DNA of 64,000 nt from Bradyrhizobium liaoningense (GCF_018130785.1 NZ_JAFCJT010000003.1:1-64000), one strand, 5' to 3'; numbered from the stretch's first letter, positions 24,363 to 33,339 are shown. Numbers and translations: made by a program. Notes: generated from the sequence alone by a model not told the origin.

Positions 24363-24866
24363 ATGGCCAAAGCCGCCGCCGCCGCAGGAACTGCCACCGG
24401 CCAATGCCTCTGTGGCAAGGTCACCTTCGAGATCGACATTCCCGCGCGCTGGGCCTGGCATGATCACTCTGCCAGCAGCCGCCGCGCCCATGGCGCCGCT
24501 TATGCCACCTATGTCGGGAGCTGGAAGAAGCGCTTCCGTATCACCTCAGGCAAAACCGCGCTCACCCGCTACGAAGACAAGGCCACCAAGACCGCGCGCA
24601 GCTTCTGCTCGCATTGCGGCACGCCGATCTCCTATGAGCGCCCGCGCGGCCCGCACATGGTCAACATCCCCCGCGCGCTGTTCAAGGAGCGCACCGGCCG
24701 CCAGCCGCTCTATCACATCGCGATCGAAGAGCTGCAGGAATGGGCATATACCGGCGAGCCGCTGGTGCCGCTGAAAGGCTTTCCGGGCGTGGTCTGGCAG
24801 CGCTCGAAAAAGAAGAAGCGCGCCGGCGGTGAGGATCCGTTCGAGCTGGGTCGCGAGGAGATGTGA
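24363..24866 (+). CDS. GFA-family protein with replaced zinc cysteines
   Basis: 167 residues. The family start GQCLCGKVTFEI (C15, C17) and the last zinc pair SFCSHCGTPI (C82, C85) are kept. The central motif, normally CHCSxCRRAHGA, reads DHSASSRRAHGA here, so the three cysteines are replaced by D34, S36 and S39. GFA/CENP-V proteins are small zinc proteins related to glutathione-dependent formaldehyde-activating enzyme. Loss of the central cysteines should remove one zinc site. A Lys/Arg-rich tail (RSKKKKRAGGED) follows the domain. No operon partner is obvious. Confidence 0.85.
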   Translation: MAKAAAAAGTATGQCLCGKVTFEIDIPARWAWHDHSASSRRAHGAAYATYVGSWKKRFRITSGKTALTRYEDKATKTARSFCSHCGTPISYERPRGPHMVNIPRALFKERTGRQPLYHIAIEELQEWAYTGEPLVPLKGFPGVVWQRSKKKKRAGGEDPFELGREEM

Positions 24867-24971
24867 AGCGCGCCCGCGCAACGCAGCCATGACCGCGCTT
24901 CCTTGCGCGCCTCCCGTGACTTCGGCCATCATGCGCCCGTCCTTGCGGCAACGTCCGCTCCTGGAGGAACC

Positions 24972-26633
24972 ATGAAGAACAAGATTACCGGCCGCTCCGC
25001 CTTTCTCGCGCTGCTCAAGGATGAGGGCATCACCCATCTGTTCGGCAATCCCGGCACCACCGAGCTGCCGATCATGCATGCGCTGAAGGACCATCCTGAT
25101 CTCACCTATGTGATGGCAATGCAGGAGAGCCTGGTGGTCGCGATCGCGGATGGCTACAGCCGCGCCTCCGGCAAACTCGTCGCCTGCAACGTTCATGTCG
25201 CACCGGGGCTCGGCAACGCGATGGGCTCGCTCTACAACGCCCAGTTCACGGGCACGCCGATGATCCTGACCGCCGGCCAGCAGGAGCAGGGCCACGGCCT
25301 GATGGAGCCGGTGCTTTATGGCCCGCTGGTGCGGATGGCCGAGCCGCTGGTGAAATGGGCGGTCGAGGTGACGCGGCTGGAAGATCTGCCGCGCATCGTC
25401 CGCCGCGCCGCCAAGGTCGCGATGACGCCGCCGACCGGGCCGGTGTTCATCTCGCTTCCGGGCGACATCCTCAACAGCGAGGCCGGCATCGATCTCGGCC
25501 GCTCCACCCGCATCGATGCTCGCGTAAAGCCGTCGGACGAGGCGCTGAAGGCGTTTGCCGCGCGGCTGCTCAAGGCCGAGCGTCCCGTCATCGTCACCAT
25601 GGACGAGGTGGTCAAGAGCGATGCACTGAAGGAGGCCGCCGAACTCGCCGAGCTGCTTGGTGCGGCCGCCTATCAGTCCTCGACGCCCTATGGCTCGCAT
25701 TTCCTCTCGGAAAGCCCGAGCTTCGTCGGCACGCTGGCGCGCGTGCAGAAGGCCGCGCGCGATACGCTCGCGCCTTACGATCTCCTGATCGCGCTCGGCG
25801 GTGATCCACTGCGGATGTCGGTCTATAGCGAGGTCGATGCGCTGCCTGACGGACTCGGCATCGTGCAGATCGGCCTCGTCGATTGGGAGATCGCCAAGAA
25901 TTACGGTGCCGAGATCGCACTCAAGGCGGATCTGAAGGAGACGCTGCGCGCGCTGATCCCGGTGCTGAAGGAGATGGGCGGTGCTGCGCTGACAAGCCGT
26001 GCAAAGCAGCGCCTCGCCGAGCTGGCGCCGAAGAACTGGACCGCACGTCGCGCCGCGCTGGTCGAGCAGATCGGCAAGAGCGCCGGTCGCAGTCCCATCG
26101 ATCCGGACTGGCTGGTGCTGCAAATGGTCGAGGCCATGCCCGATCATGCGATCCTCGTCGACGAAGGGCTCACCTCGAGCCGCCAGCTCACGGCGTTGCG
26201 TCCGCACCGCGACCGCTTCGGCTACCATGGGCTTGCGTCCGGCGGCATCGGCTGGGGCCTGCCGGCCTCCGTCGGCGCCAGCATCGCCAATCCGGATCGG
26301 CCCGTGGTGTGCTTCTCCGGTGACGGCAGCGCGATGTATTCGATCCAGTCGCTGTGGACGGCGGCGCATCACAAGCTGCCGCTCAACGTCGTCATCGCCA
26401 ACAATGGCGGCTACCGCATCATCAAGCAACGCCTGCTCGCCTTCCATGGCGACGACAATTACGTCGGCATGGATTTTGTCGATCCGCCGGTGGATTTCGC
26501 AGGGATCGCGAAGGCGCTCGGCTGCGAGGCGATCAAGGTGAGTGATCCGCGCGAGCTGAAGGGGACGCTGGCGTCGGCATTCGGCCGGCCGGGGACGAAG
26601 CTGATCGAGGTGATGGTGGACGGGAAGGTGTAA
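24972..26633 (+). CDS. ThDP-dependent decarboxylase (benzoylformate decarboxylase-like)
   Basis: 553 residues. Three-domain thiamin diphosphate enzyme: LFGNPGTTELP and the cofactor-activating E52 (AMQESLVVAIADGY), NVHVAPGLGNAMGSLYNA with H75, a central domain with LIALGGDPLR, and the ThDP/Mg motif GDGSAMY..NVVIANNGGYRI from about residue 451. The arrangement resembles benzoylformate and related 2-oxoacid decarboxylases more than acetolactate synthase. Product would be an aldehyde, for which an aldehyde dehydrogenase lies 2 kb away. A perfect GGAGGA precedes the ATG. Exact substrate uncertain. Confidence 0.88.
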   Translation: MKNKITGRSAFLALLKDEGITHLFGNPGTTELPIMHALKDHPDLTYVMAMQESLVVAIADGYSRASGKLVACNVHVAPGLGNAMGSLYNAQFTGTPMILTAGQQEQGHGLMEPVLYGPLVRMAEPLVKWAVEVTRLEDLPRIVRRAAKVAMTPPTGPVFISLPGDILNSEAGIDLGRSTRIDARVKPSDEALKAFAARLLKAERPVIVTMDEVVKSDALKEAAELAELLGAAAYQSSTPYGSHFLSESPSFVGTLARVQKAARDTLAPYDLLIALGGDPLRMSVYSEVDALPDGLGIVQIGLVDWEIAKNYGAEIALKADLKETLRALIPVLKEMGGAALTSRAKQRLAELAPKNWTARRAALVEQIGKSAGRSPIDPDWLVLQMVEAMPDHAILVDEGLTSSRQLTALRPHRDRFGYHGLASGGIGWGLPASVGASIANPDRPVVCFSGDGSAMYSIQSLWTAAHHKLPLNVVIANNGGYRIIKQRLLAFHGDDNYVGMDFVDPPVDFAGIAKALGCEAIKVSDPRELKGTLASAFGRPGTKLIEVMVDGKV

Positions 26634-26650
26634 GGCTGGCTCTCTCCTCC

Positions 26651-26735
26651 GTCATTGCGAGGAGCACTCGCGACGAAGCAATCCAGACTGCTTCTGAGGA
26701 GGGACTCTGGATTGCTTCGCTGCGCTCGCAATGAC
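26651..26735. repeat. palindromic intergenic repeat, GTCATTGCGAGG family
   Basis: GTCATTGCGAGGAGC and GAAGCAATCCAGA on the left are mirrored by TCTGGATTGCTTCGC and GCTCGCAATGAC on the right, giving an 85-bp hairpin element. It sits between two convergent genes, 17 bases after one stop and 13 bases from the other. Confidence 0.85.
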
Positions 26736-26748
26736 GAAGAGGTGGCCT

Positions 26749-28128
26749 CTACCCCTTCTTTCCCACCCGATACCCCGCCGCCGGATGCGGCGCGTTGAGC
26801 CTCGCGCGGCCGTCGCCGAACAGCTTCTCCCGCAGCGTGCCCTTCGCATATTCCGGCTTGTAGCGGCCGCGCTTGGTCAGCTCCGGTACCAGCATGTCGG
26901 CGATATCCTCGAAATCGCCGGGCGAGATCGCGAACGCGACATTCAGCCCGTCGACGTCGGTCTTCTCGAACCAGTCCTCGATCTTGTCAGCGACGCTCTC
27001 GGGCGTGCCGACCACGACCGGGCCGGCGCCGCCGATGCCGACATGCTCGATGACGTCACGCACGGTCCAGACGCGATCGGGGTCGCCGCGGGTGACGTTA
27101 TCGAGTGCGCTGCGGCCGGCATCGTTCTGGACGTGACGCACCTGCTGGTCGAGCTCGTAGCCGGAGAAATCGATGCCGGTCCATCCCGACATCAGGGCCA
27201 GCGCACCTTCCGGACTGATATGTGACCGGTAGTCGGCATATTTCGCCGCAGCTTCGGCTTCCGTGTTACCGAGGATGATCGTCATCATGTTGAACATCAG
27301 GATCTCGGCCGGGTTGCGGCCGAGCGCGGCGGCCTCCTGGCGGATCGCGGAGACTCGCGGCCCGATGATCTTGGCCGACGGTCCCGACATGAACACGCAT
27401 TCGGCGTGCTTCGCCGCGAACTGCCGCCCGCGCGGCGAGGTGCCTGCCTGATACAGCACGGGCGTCCGCTGCGGCGACGGCTCGCTGAGGTGGATGGTGT
27501 TGTTGATGCGGTAGTTCGCGCCCTCATGGTTGACGCGATGAACCTTTGTGGGATCGGTGAAGATGCCGCGCTTGCGGTCGCGCAGCACGGCGTCGTCCTC
27601 CCAGCTGCCTTCCCAGAGCTTGTAGACCACCTCCATATATTCGTCGGCGATGTCGTAACGGTCGTCGTGGCCGGTCTGCTTGTCCTTGCCGGCGCCGCGC
27701 GCGGCACTGTCAAGATAGCCGGTGACGACGTTCCAGCCGATCCGTCCCTCGGTGAGATGGTCCAGCGTCGACATCCGCCGCGCGAACGGGTAGGGCGGCT
27801 CGAAGGACAGATTGCTGGTGACGCCGAAGCCGAGATTCTGCGTCACCGCCGCCATCGCCGAGAGCAGCAGCAGCGGCTCGTTCGACGGCGTCTGCGCTGC
27901 ATTGCGCAAGGCCGCGTCAGGACTGTTGCCATAGACGTCATAGACGCCGAGCACGTCGGCCAGGAACAACCCGTCGAAACGGCCGCGTTCCAGCGTCCTG
28001 GCGAGATCGATCCAGTAGGGCAGGCGGTTATATTCGGCGGTGCGGTCGCGCGGATGGGTCCACAGCCCGGGTGATTGATGCGCGACGCAATTCATCGCAA
28101 AGGCGTTGAGCCTGATCTGCTTGGCCAT
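26749..28128 (-). CDS. LLM-class flavin-dependent monooxygenase (NtaA/SnaA/DszA type)
   Basis: 459 residues. Bacterial luciferase-like TIM barrel of the NtaA subfamily: QIRLNAFAMNC at the start, RGRFDGLFLADVLGVYD, MSTLDHLTEGRIGWNVVTGYLDSAARG, VLYQAGTSPRG and the C-terminal GTPESVADKIEDWFE. These enzymes use FMNH2 from a separate reductase to oxidise a carbon next to N or S. No flavin reductase gene is adjacent. The start at 28128 begins the conserved fold and has GGGGGA upstream. Divergent from an M20 peptidase with a repeated-motif regulatory region between, suggesting joint control. Confidence 0.92.
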   Translation of the reverse strand: MAKQIRLNAFAMNCVAHQSPGLWTHPRDRTAEYNRLPYWIDLARTLERGRFDGLFLADVLGVYDVYGNSPDAALRNAAQTPSNEPLLLLSAMAAVTQNLGFGVTSNLSFEPPYPFARRMSTLDHLTEGRIGWNVVTGYLDSAARGAGKDKQTGHDDRYDIADEYMEVVYKLWEGSWEDDAVLRDRKRGIFTDPTKVHRVNHEGANYRINNTIHLSEPSPQRTPVLYQAGTSPRGRQFAAKHAECVFMSGPSAKIIGPRVSAIRQEAAALGRNPAEILMFNMMTIILGNTEAEAAAKYADYRSHISPEGALALMSGWTGIDFSGYELDQQVRHVQNDAGRSALDNVTRGDPDRVWTVRDVIEHVGIGGAGPVVVGTPESVADKIEDWFEKTDVDGLNVAFAISPGDFEDIADMLVPELTKRGRYKPEYAKGTLREKLFGDGRARLNAPHPAAGYRVGKKG

Positions 28129-28185
28129 GAGGGTCCCCCGGCGCCCTGTACCGAGCGCTCTTCGAATGATAGACGTGCGCCGCAA

Positions 28186-28346
28186 CTTGGCGAAGTTCTT
28201 GCATATAATTGGCCCTTGGCAAGGGCCAAGAATAGAAAGGCTTGCGCTTGGCCAAAATCAGCGGCGCTCCCGCTCTTGGCAAGCCAATCTCAAGAGCGCA
28301 AGAACGAAATCCCAAGAGAACTACAAGAGAACTACAAGCGAACTAC
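28186..28346. promoter_or_regulatory. array of CTTGGC-type motifs and an 11-bp tandem repeat between divergent genes
   Basis: The 302-bp gap at 28129-28430 contains no gene. It holds four related motifs: CTTGGCGAAG at 28186, CTTGGCAAG at 28215, CTTGGCCAA at 28247 and CTTGGCAAG at 28275, spaced 29, 32 and 28 bp (near three helical turns). The second is the core of a 21-bp palindrome at 28209-28229. Three tandem 11-bp units (AAGAGAACTAC twice, AAGCGAACTAC once) follow at 28314-28346. Probably the binding region for a regulator of the flanking monooxygenase and peptidase genes. Confidence 0.65.
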
Positions 28347-28430
28347 AAGAACTGTCCAAGTCCCCGCCACTTTCGAAGGGCTACCTGTCTCGGGTAAGGT
28401 CCTTCGTCCCAAAGCCTCGAAAAACCAGCC

Positions 28431-29828
28431 ATGACCAGAGCCGACGCCATCATCCGCGCCCGTGACGATTTCAAATCCGGTGCGTTCCTTTCCGAGCTCG
28501 ACCGCCGCGTGGCCTTCAGGACCGAAAGCCAGAACCCGTCGCGCGGCGTGGAGCTGCGCGGCTATCTGGAACAGGAAATGCAGCCGGCCTTTGCTGCGCT
28601 CGACTTTACCAGCCGCATCGTCGAATCCCCGAGCGGCAAGGCTCCGTTCCTGCTCGCCGAACATCACGAGAGCGCGTCAGTGCCGACCGTGCTGATTTAT
28701 GGTCACGGCGACGTCGTCGACGGCATGGAGGGGGAGTGGCGCGACGGCCGCGATCCCTGGCGCACGACGGTTGCGGGCACGCGGCTCTATGGCCGTGGCA
28801 CTGCCGACAACAAGGGCCAGCACAGCATCAACATGGCGGCGCTCCGCGCGGTGCGCGAGGCCCGCGGCGGCAAGCTCGGCTTTAATGCCAAGTTCATCGT
28901 CGAGATGGGCGAGGAGATCGGCTCGCCCGATCTCGGCAAGGTTTGCGATCTCAATCGCGATGCGCTCAAGGCGGACCTGTTCATGGCCTCCGACGGGCCG
29001 CGCCTGTCGGCCGACCGGCCGACCTTGTTCCTCGGCTGCCGGGGTGGCATCCGCATTCATCTGGATGTCAATTTGCGCGATGGCGGCCATCATTCTGGCA
29101 ATTGGGGCGGCGTGCTCGCCAATCCCGCGACCATTCTCGTCAACGCGATCTCGACGCTGGTCGACGGCCATGGCCGGCTTCAGCTCGACGCGCTGAAGCC
29201 GCCGCGGCTCACCAACCAGATCCGCAGCTATCTTGCCGACGTGCAGGTGGTGCCGACCGAGGACGAGCCGGCGCTCGCGGAGGACTGGGGCGAGGAAGGG
29301 CTGTCGGCCGCCGAGCGGCTCTATGCCTGGAACACGCTCGAAGTGCTGGCGATGTCGTCCGGCAATATCGGCAAGCCGGCCAACGCCATTCCCGGCCACG
29401 CCAATGCCGTGCTGCAACTGCGTTTCGTGGTCGGCACCAGGGTCGACGGCCTGATCGAAGCCATCAGTGCGCATCTGGTCGCAAGGGGCTTTCCGATGGT
29501 CGAGGTGCGGGCGGCCCAGAGCTTTGCCGCCTCCCGCACCGATTTCGACAGCCCCTGGATCAAATGGGCGGCGGATTCGGTCAAAAACACCACCGGCAAG
29601 ACGCCGGCGGTGCTGCCGAATTTCGGCGGCTCGCTGCCCAATGACGTGTTTTCCGAGATTCTGGGCCTGCCGACGATCTGGGTCCCGCACTCCTATCCCG
29701 GCTGCTCCCAGCATGCGCCCAATGAGCACATCCTGCTGCCATTGACCGAAGAGGCCTTGACGGTGATGGCCGGGCTGTTCTGGGATCTCGGGGAATTGCC
29801 AGGACCCCTAACAAGGCCGCTGACCTGA
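28431..29828 (+). CDS. M20-family metallopeptidase
   Basis: 465 residues. Dinuclear-zinc site elements of M20 (carnosinase/DapE/CPG2) enzymes: YGHGDVV (H92, D94), GRGTADNKGQ (D126), EMGEEIGS (E161/E162), ASDGP and the late His of CSQHAPNEH. It has the dimerisation insert expected for the family. Cytoplasmic, no signal peptide. It removes an amino acid or acyl group from a small peptide or N-substituted amino acid. Divergent from the NtaA-like monooxygenase and followed 98 bases later by a glutamate/aspartate transporter, so a role in amino-acid salvage is plausible. Confidence 0.92.
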   Translation: MTRADAIIRARDDFKSGAFLSELDRRVAFRTESQNPSRGVELRGYLEQEMQPAFAALDFTSRIVESPSGKAPFLLAEHHESASVPTVLIYGHGDVVDGMEGEWRDGRDPWRTTVAGTRLYGRGTADNKGQHSINMAALRAVREARGGKLGFNAKFIVEMGEEIGSPDLGKVCDLNRDALKADLFMASDGPRLSADRPTLFLGCRGGIRIHLDVNLRDGGHHSGNWGGVLANPATILVNAISTLVDGHGRLQLDALKPPRLTNQIRSYLADVQVVPTEDEPALAEDWGEEGLSAAERLYAWNTLEVLAMSSGNIGKPANAIPGHANAVLQLRFVVGTRVDGLIEAISAHLVARGFPMVEVRAAQSFAASRTDFDSPWIKWAADSVKNTTGKTPAVLPNFGGSLPNDVFSEILGLPTIWVPHSYPGCSQHAPNEHILLPLTEEALTVMAGLFWDLGELPGPLTRPLT

Positions 29829-29926
29829 GCCGTTAACCTGAGCTGCGATCCAGCCAAAAGTCACATTCTATTCCAACCCAATTTGTGCTTGCATCCCGCC
29901 GGCATCATCCTGAAAGGGGACTAAAA

Positions 29927-30838
29927 GTGAAACACTTCCGTAGCATCGGCCTCGCGCTCGCCGCGACCTTCGCCGTCAGCCAGGCTGGGGCCCAGGAGCT
30001 GACCGGTACGCTGAAGAACATCAAGGACACCGGCGCCATCACGCTGGGCTTCCGCGACTCCTCGATCCCGTTCTCCTATCTCGACGACAACCAGAAGCCC
30101 GTCGGGTTCGCGATGGACATCTGCTACAAGATCGTCGACGCCGTGAAGAAGGAGCTCAAGCTCGACAAGCTCGAGGTCAAGCTCAATCCGGTGACTTCGG
30201 CGACGCGTATTCCGCTGATGGCCAACGGCACCATCGACCTCGAATGCGGCTCGACCACCAACAATGCCGAGCGTCAGAAGCAGGTCGCCTTCACCAACAC
30301 CCACTTCCTGACCGCGAGCCGCTACGTCTTCAAGAAGTCGAGCGGCCTCAAGTCGATCGACGACCTCAAGGGCAAGACGGTGGTCTCCACCGCCGGCACC
30401 ACCAACATCAAGCAGCTCACCGAAGCCAACGTTGCGAAGGGCCTCGGCGCCAACATCATTCCGGCCAAGGACCATGCCGAGTCCTTCCTGATGGTCGAGA
30501 CCGATCGTGCGGTGGCCTTCGTGATGGACGACATCCTGCTCGCGAGCCTCGTCGCCGGCTCGAAGTCGCCGGACGACTACGTCATCTCCAAGGACGCGTT
30601 CTCGAAGCCCGAGCCGTACGGCATCATGCTGCGCAAGGATGACGCCGCCTTCAAGAAGGTGGTCGATGCCGCGACCGCCGCGCTCTACACCTCGGGGGAA
30701 GGCCAGAAGATCTACGAAAAGTGGTTCACGCAGAAGATCCCGCCGAAGGGTCTGAACCTCAACACCCCGATCTCGGCCGAGTTGAAGAACGAGTTCGCCA
30801 AGCCGAGCGACTCGCCGAATCCGGACGACTACAAGTAA
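29927..30838 (+). CDS. gltI: glutamate/aspartate ABC transporter periplasmic binding protein
   Basis: 303 residues from a GTG at 29927 (AAGGGGA upstream). Signal peptide MKHFRSIGLALAATFAVSQAGA. The mature protein matches GltI closely in pattern: GFRDSSIPFSYLDDNQKPVGFAMD, PVTSATRIPLMANGTIDLECGSTTNN.ERQK, then LKGKTVVSTAGTTN. This is the family 3 solute-binding fold that delivers acidic amino acids to the inner-membrane permease. It is first in gltI-gltJ-gltK-gltL and followed by a stem-loop that probably lowers expression of the downstream permease genes relative to this one. Confidence 0.95.
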   Translation: MKHFRSIGLALAATFAVSQAGAQELTGTLKNIKDTGAITLGFRDSSIPFSYLDDNQKPVGFAMDICYKIVDAVKKELKLDKLEVKLNPVTSATRIPLMANGTIDLECGSTTNNAERQKQVAFTNTHFLTASRYVFKKSSGLKSIDDLKGKTVVSTAGTTNIKQLTEANVAKGLGANIIPAKDHAESFLMVETDRAVAFVMDDILLASLVAGSKSPDDYVISKDAFSKPEPYGIMLRKDDAAFKKVVDAATAALYTSGEGQKIYEKWFTQKIPPKGLNLNTPISAELKNEFAKPSDSPNPDDYK

Positions 30839-30879
30839 GCTCCGATCCGTCCTGGAAGCAGGACTTCGGGATCAAAATG

Positions 30880-30916
30880 ATGTCCGGTCACTCTTGACAC
30901 CAGGGTGGCCGGACAT
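30880..30916 (+). promoter_or_regulatory. stem-loop between gltI and gltJ
   Basis: ATGTCCGGTCAC (30880-30891) pairs with GTGGCCGGACAT (30905-30916) with one G-U pair and a 13-base loop. Position between a binding-protein gene and its permease genes fits an attenuating or 3'-end-protecting hairpin that raises the binding protein to permease ratio. Confidence 0.65.
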
Positions 30917-30979
30917 TTGCATAGACGCCCAAGACCTCTTTCAAGAGATCTGTGATTGGCGCGTTCGCGCGGGGGACAC

Positions 30980-31711
30980 GTGAACTACCACTGGAACTGG
31001 GGAATTTTCTTCGAGCCGAACCCGATGGGGACCGGCACCTATCTCGACATGCTGTTGTCGGGGCTGGCGCTGACCCTGAAGACGGCCGTGCTCGCCTGGA
31101 TCATCGCGCTGATCTTCGGCTCGCTGATCGGCGTCATGCGCACGCTGCCGTCCAGGGGCGCCTACTGGTTCGGCTTCTGCTGGGTCGAGTTCTTCCGCAA
31201 CATGCCGCTGCTGGTGCAGCTGTTCCTGTGGTTCTTCGTGCTGCCGGAATTGCTGCCGAAAGCCGCCGGCCTGTGGCTGAAGCAACTGCCGAATGCGCCG
31301 TTCTGGACGGCCGCGATCGGCGTCGGCTTCTTCATGTCGGCGCGCGTCGCCGTGCAGTTGCAGGCAGGTATCGGCTCGCTGCCGCGCGGGCAGAAGATGG
31401 CGGCGACCGCGCTCGGGCTGACCACCGCGCAGGGCTATCGCTACGTGCTGCTGCCGATGGCGTTCCGCATCATCCTGCCGCCGCTGACCTCCGAGTTCCT
31501 CAACACCATCAAGAACACGGCTGTGGCCATCACCATCGGTTTGCTCGAACTCACCGGACAGGCGCGCTCGATGCAGGAATTCTCGTTCCAGGTGTTCGAG
31601 GCCTTCACCGCCGCGACCCTTCTCTATCTCCTCGTCAACGCCGTCGTGGTGACCGCGATGCGCTTCCTCGAGCGCTGGGTCGCGATCCCCGGCTACATCA
31701 CGGGGAAATAG
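30980..31711 (+). CDS. gltJ: glutamate/aspartate ABC transporter permease
   Basis: 243 residues from a GTG at 30980, with GGGGGA just upstream. Begins NYHWNWGIFFEPNPMGTGTYLDMLLSG, typical of GltJ. Several membrane helices follow, and the EAA-type cytoplasmic loop that docks the ATPase is present as ATALGLTTAQGYRYVLLPMAFRIILPPL. Ends four bases before the second permease gene. Confidence 0.94.
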   Translation: MNYHWNWGIFFEPNPMGTGTYLDMLLSGLALTLKTAVLAWIIALIFGSLIGVMRTLPSRGAYWFGFCWVEFFRNMPLLVQLFLWFFVLPELLPKAAGLWLKQLPNAPFWTAAIGVGFFMSARVAVQLQAGIGSLPRGQKMAATALGLTTAQGYRYVLLPMAFRIILPPLTSEFLNTIKNTAVAITIGLLELTGQARSMQEFSFQVFEAFTAATLLYLLVNAVVVTAMRFLERWVAIPGYITGK

Positions 31712-31715
31712 CGCG

Positions 31716-32408
31716 ATGCTCAGTAATTTCGATTTCGACGTCATCCGCCGCGCACTGCCCTATCTGTTCTATGAGGGCATGACGTTTACGGTGACGCTGA
31801 CGGCACTCGCAGCGCTTGGCGGCCTGATCTTCGGCACGGCACTCGCGCTGATGCGGCTCTCGGGCTTCAAGATCCTGGGCCGCATTGCCGGCATCTATGT
31901 CGACTTCATGCGCTCGCTGCCGCTGGTGCTGGTCATCTTCTGGTTCTACTTCCTGGTGCCCTATATCGGGCAGTGGCTGACCGGTGCGCCGCGTCCGATC
32001 AGCGTCGGCGCGTTCGCATCCTCGCTCATCACTTTCATCATGTTCGAGGCGGCGTACTTCTCCGAGATCATGCGTGCCGGCATCCAGTCGATCTCGCGCG
32101 GACAGCCGGCGGCGGCGAGTGCCCTTGGGCTCAACTATGCGCAGACGATGCGCTACGTCGTGCTGCCGCAGGCGTTCCGCAACATGCTGCCGGTCCTGAT
32201 CACCCAGACCATCGTGCTGTTCCAGGACACCTCGCTGGTCTACGTGCTGTCGATCACGGACTTCCTCGGCGCGGCCAGCAAGGTCGCGCAGCGCGACGGG
32301 CGGCTGGTCGAAATGTATCTGTTCGCGGCCGTCGTCTACTTCACCATTTCCTGCATCGCGTCCTTCGGCGTTCGCCGCCTCCAGGCGCGCATCGCCATCA
32401 TTCGATAG
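31716..32408 (+). CDS. gltK: glutamate/aspartate ABC transporter permease
   Basis: 230 residues, about five membrane helices. The ATPase-docking loop ASALGLNYAQTMRYVVLPQAFRNMLPVL is present, along with VDFMRSLPLVLVIFWFYF and FQDTSLVYVLSITDF. Pairs with GltJ to form the heterodimeric channel of a polar amino-acid importer. Starts four bases after gltJ and is followed by gltL after 12 bases. Confidence 0.94.
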   Translation: MLSNFDFDVIRRALPYLFYEGMTFTVTLTALAALGGLIFGTALALMRLSGFKILGRIAGIYVDFMRSLPLVLVIFWFYFLVPYIGQWLTGAPRPISVGAFASSLITFIMFEAAYFSEIMRAGIQSISRGQPAAASALGLNYAQTMRYVVLPQAFRNMLPVLITQTIVLFQDTSLVYVLSITDFLGAASKVAQRDGRLVEMYLFAAVVYFTISCIASFGVRRLQARIAIIR

Positions 32409-32420
32409 AGCGTATCGGTC

Positions 32421-33152
32421 ATGATCGAAATCAGCCACGTCAACAAATGGTACAGCCCGACCTTCCAGGTGCTGACCGACTGCACCACCAGCGTCACCAA
32501 GGGCGAGGTCGTCGTGGTCTGCGGCCCGTCGGGCTCGGGCAAGTCGACGCTGATCAAATGCGTCAATGCGCTGGAGCCATTCCAGAGCGGCGACATCTCG
32601 GTCGACGGCACCAAGGTCAACGATCCCAAGACCAATTTGCCGAAGCTGCGCTCGCGCGTCGGCATGGTGTTCCAGCACTTCGAGCTGTTCCCGCACCTTA
32701 AGATCATCGACAATCTCTGCCTCGCGCAGCAGAAGGTGCTGGGCCGGTCGCACGACAAGGCGACGACGAAGGGCATGCAGTTGCTGGATCGCGTCGGCCT
32801 GAAGGAGCACGCGCAAAAGTTTCCGGCGCAGCTGTCCGGCGGTCAGCAGCAGCGCGTCGCGATCGCCCGCGCGCTTGCCATGGACCCGATCGTCATGCTG
32901 TTCGACGAGCCGACCTCGGCGCTCGATCCGGAAATGGTGAGCGAGGTGCTCGACGTCATGGTTGATCTCGCCCGCGAAGGCATGACCATGATGGTGGTCA
33001 CCCACGAGATGGGCTTTGCCCGCAAGGTCGCCAACCGCGTCATCTTCATGGACCGCGGCGAGATCGTCGAGGACGCCCCGAAGGATGACTTCTTCGGCAA
33101 GCCGCGCAGCGACCGTGCGCAGAAGTTCCTGTCGAAGATTCTCTCCCACTAG
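32421..33152 (+). CDS. gltL: glutamate/aspartate ABC transporter ATPase
   Basis: 243 residues. Walker [10 protein letters not shown] (35-43), Q loop ([12 protein letters not shown]), signature [15 protein letters not shown], Walker [13 protein letters not shown] and switch His (VVTHEMGFA) are all intact, as in GltL/HisP-type ATPases. Completes the four-gene importer. The stop is followed eight bases later by a palindromic repeat. Confidence 0.96.
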   Translation: MIEISHVNKWYSPTFQVLTDCTTSVTKGEVVVVCGPSGSGKSTLIKCVNALEPFQSGDISVDGTKVNDPKTNLPKLRSRVGMVFQHFELFPHLKIIDNLCLAQQKVLGRSHDKATTKGMQLLDRVGLKEHAQKFPAQLSGGQQQRVAIARALAMDPIVMLFDEPTSALDPEMVSEVLDVMVDLAREGMTMMVVTHEMGFARKVANRVIFMDRGEIVEDAPKDDFFGKPRSDRAQKFLSKILSH

Positions 33153-33159
33153 CCCCTCT

Positions 33160-33266
33160 GTCATTCCGGGATGGCCCGAAGGGCCAGGCCCGGAATCCGT
33201 CGGGCGGCAGTACGCGTGGTGAAATGGATTCCGGGCTCATTCGCTACGCGAATGCCCCGGAATGAC
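33160..33266. repeat. palindromic intergenic repeat, GTCATTCCG family (copy 2)
   Basis: GTCATTCCGGG at 33160 pairs with CCCCGGAATGAC ending at 33266. The internal TGGATTCCGGGCTC block is shared with the copy at 24195-24320. An internal hairpin (ATTCGCTACGCGAAT) differs from copy 1 in sequence but not in position. Confidence 0.85.
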
Positions 33267-33339
33267 AAAACATGGGTGTTTGCTCCCTCCTTTTCGCGTA
33301 TAAGCGCGCAAATTCCCCACTCCCGCCAGGAGACCTGCC

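Noticed and set aside
28314..28346. The 11-bp tandem units as a CRISPR array
   Set aside because: Units are contiguous without spacers, too short for CRISPR repeats, and no cas gene is present.
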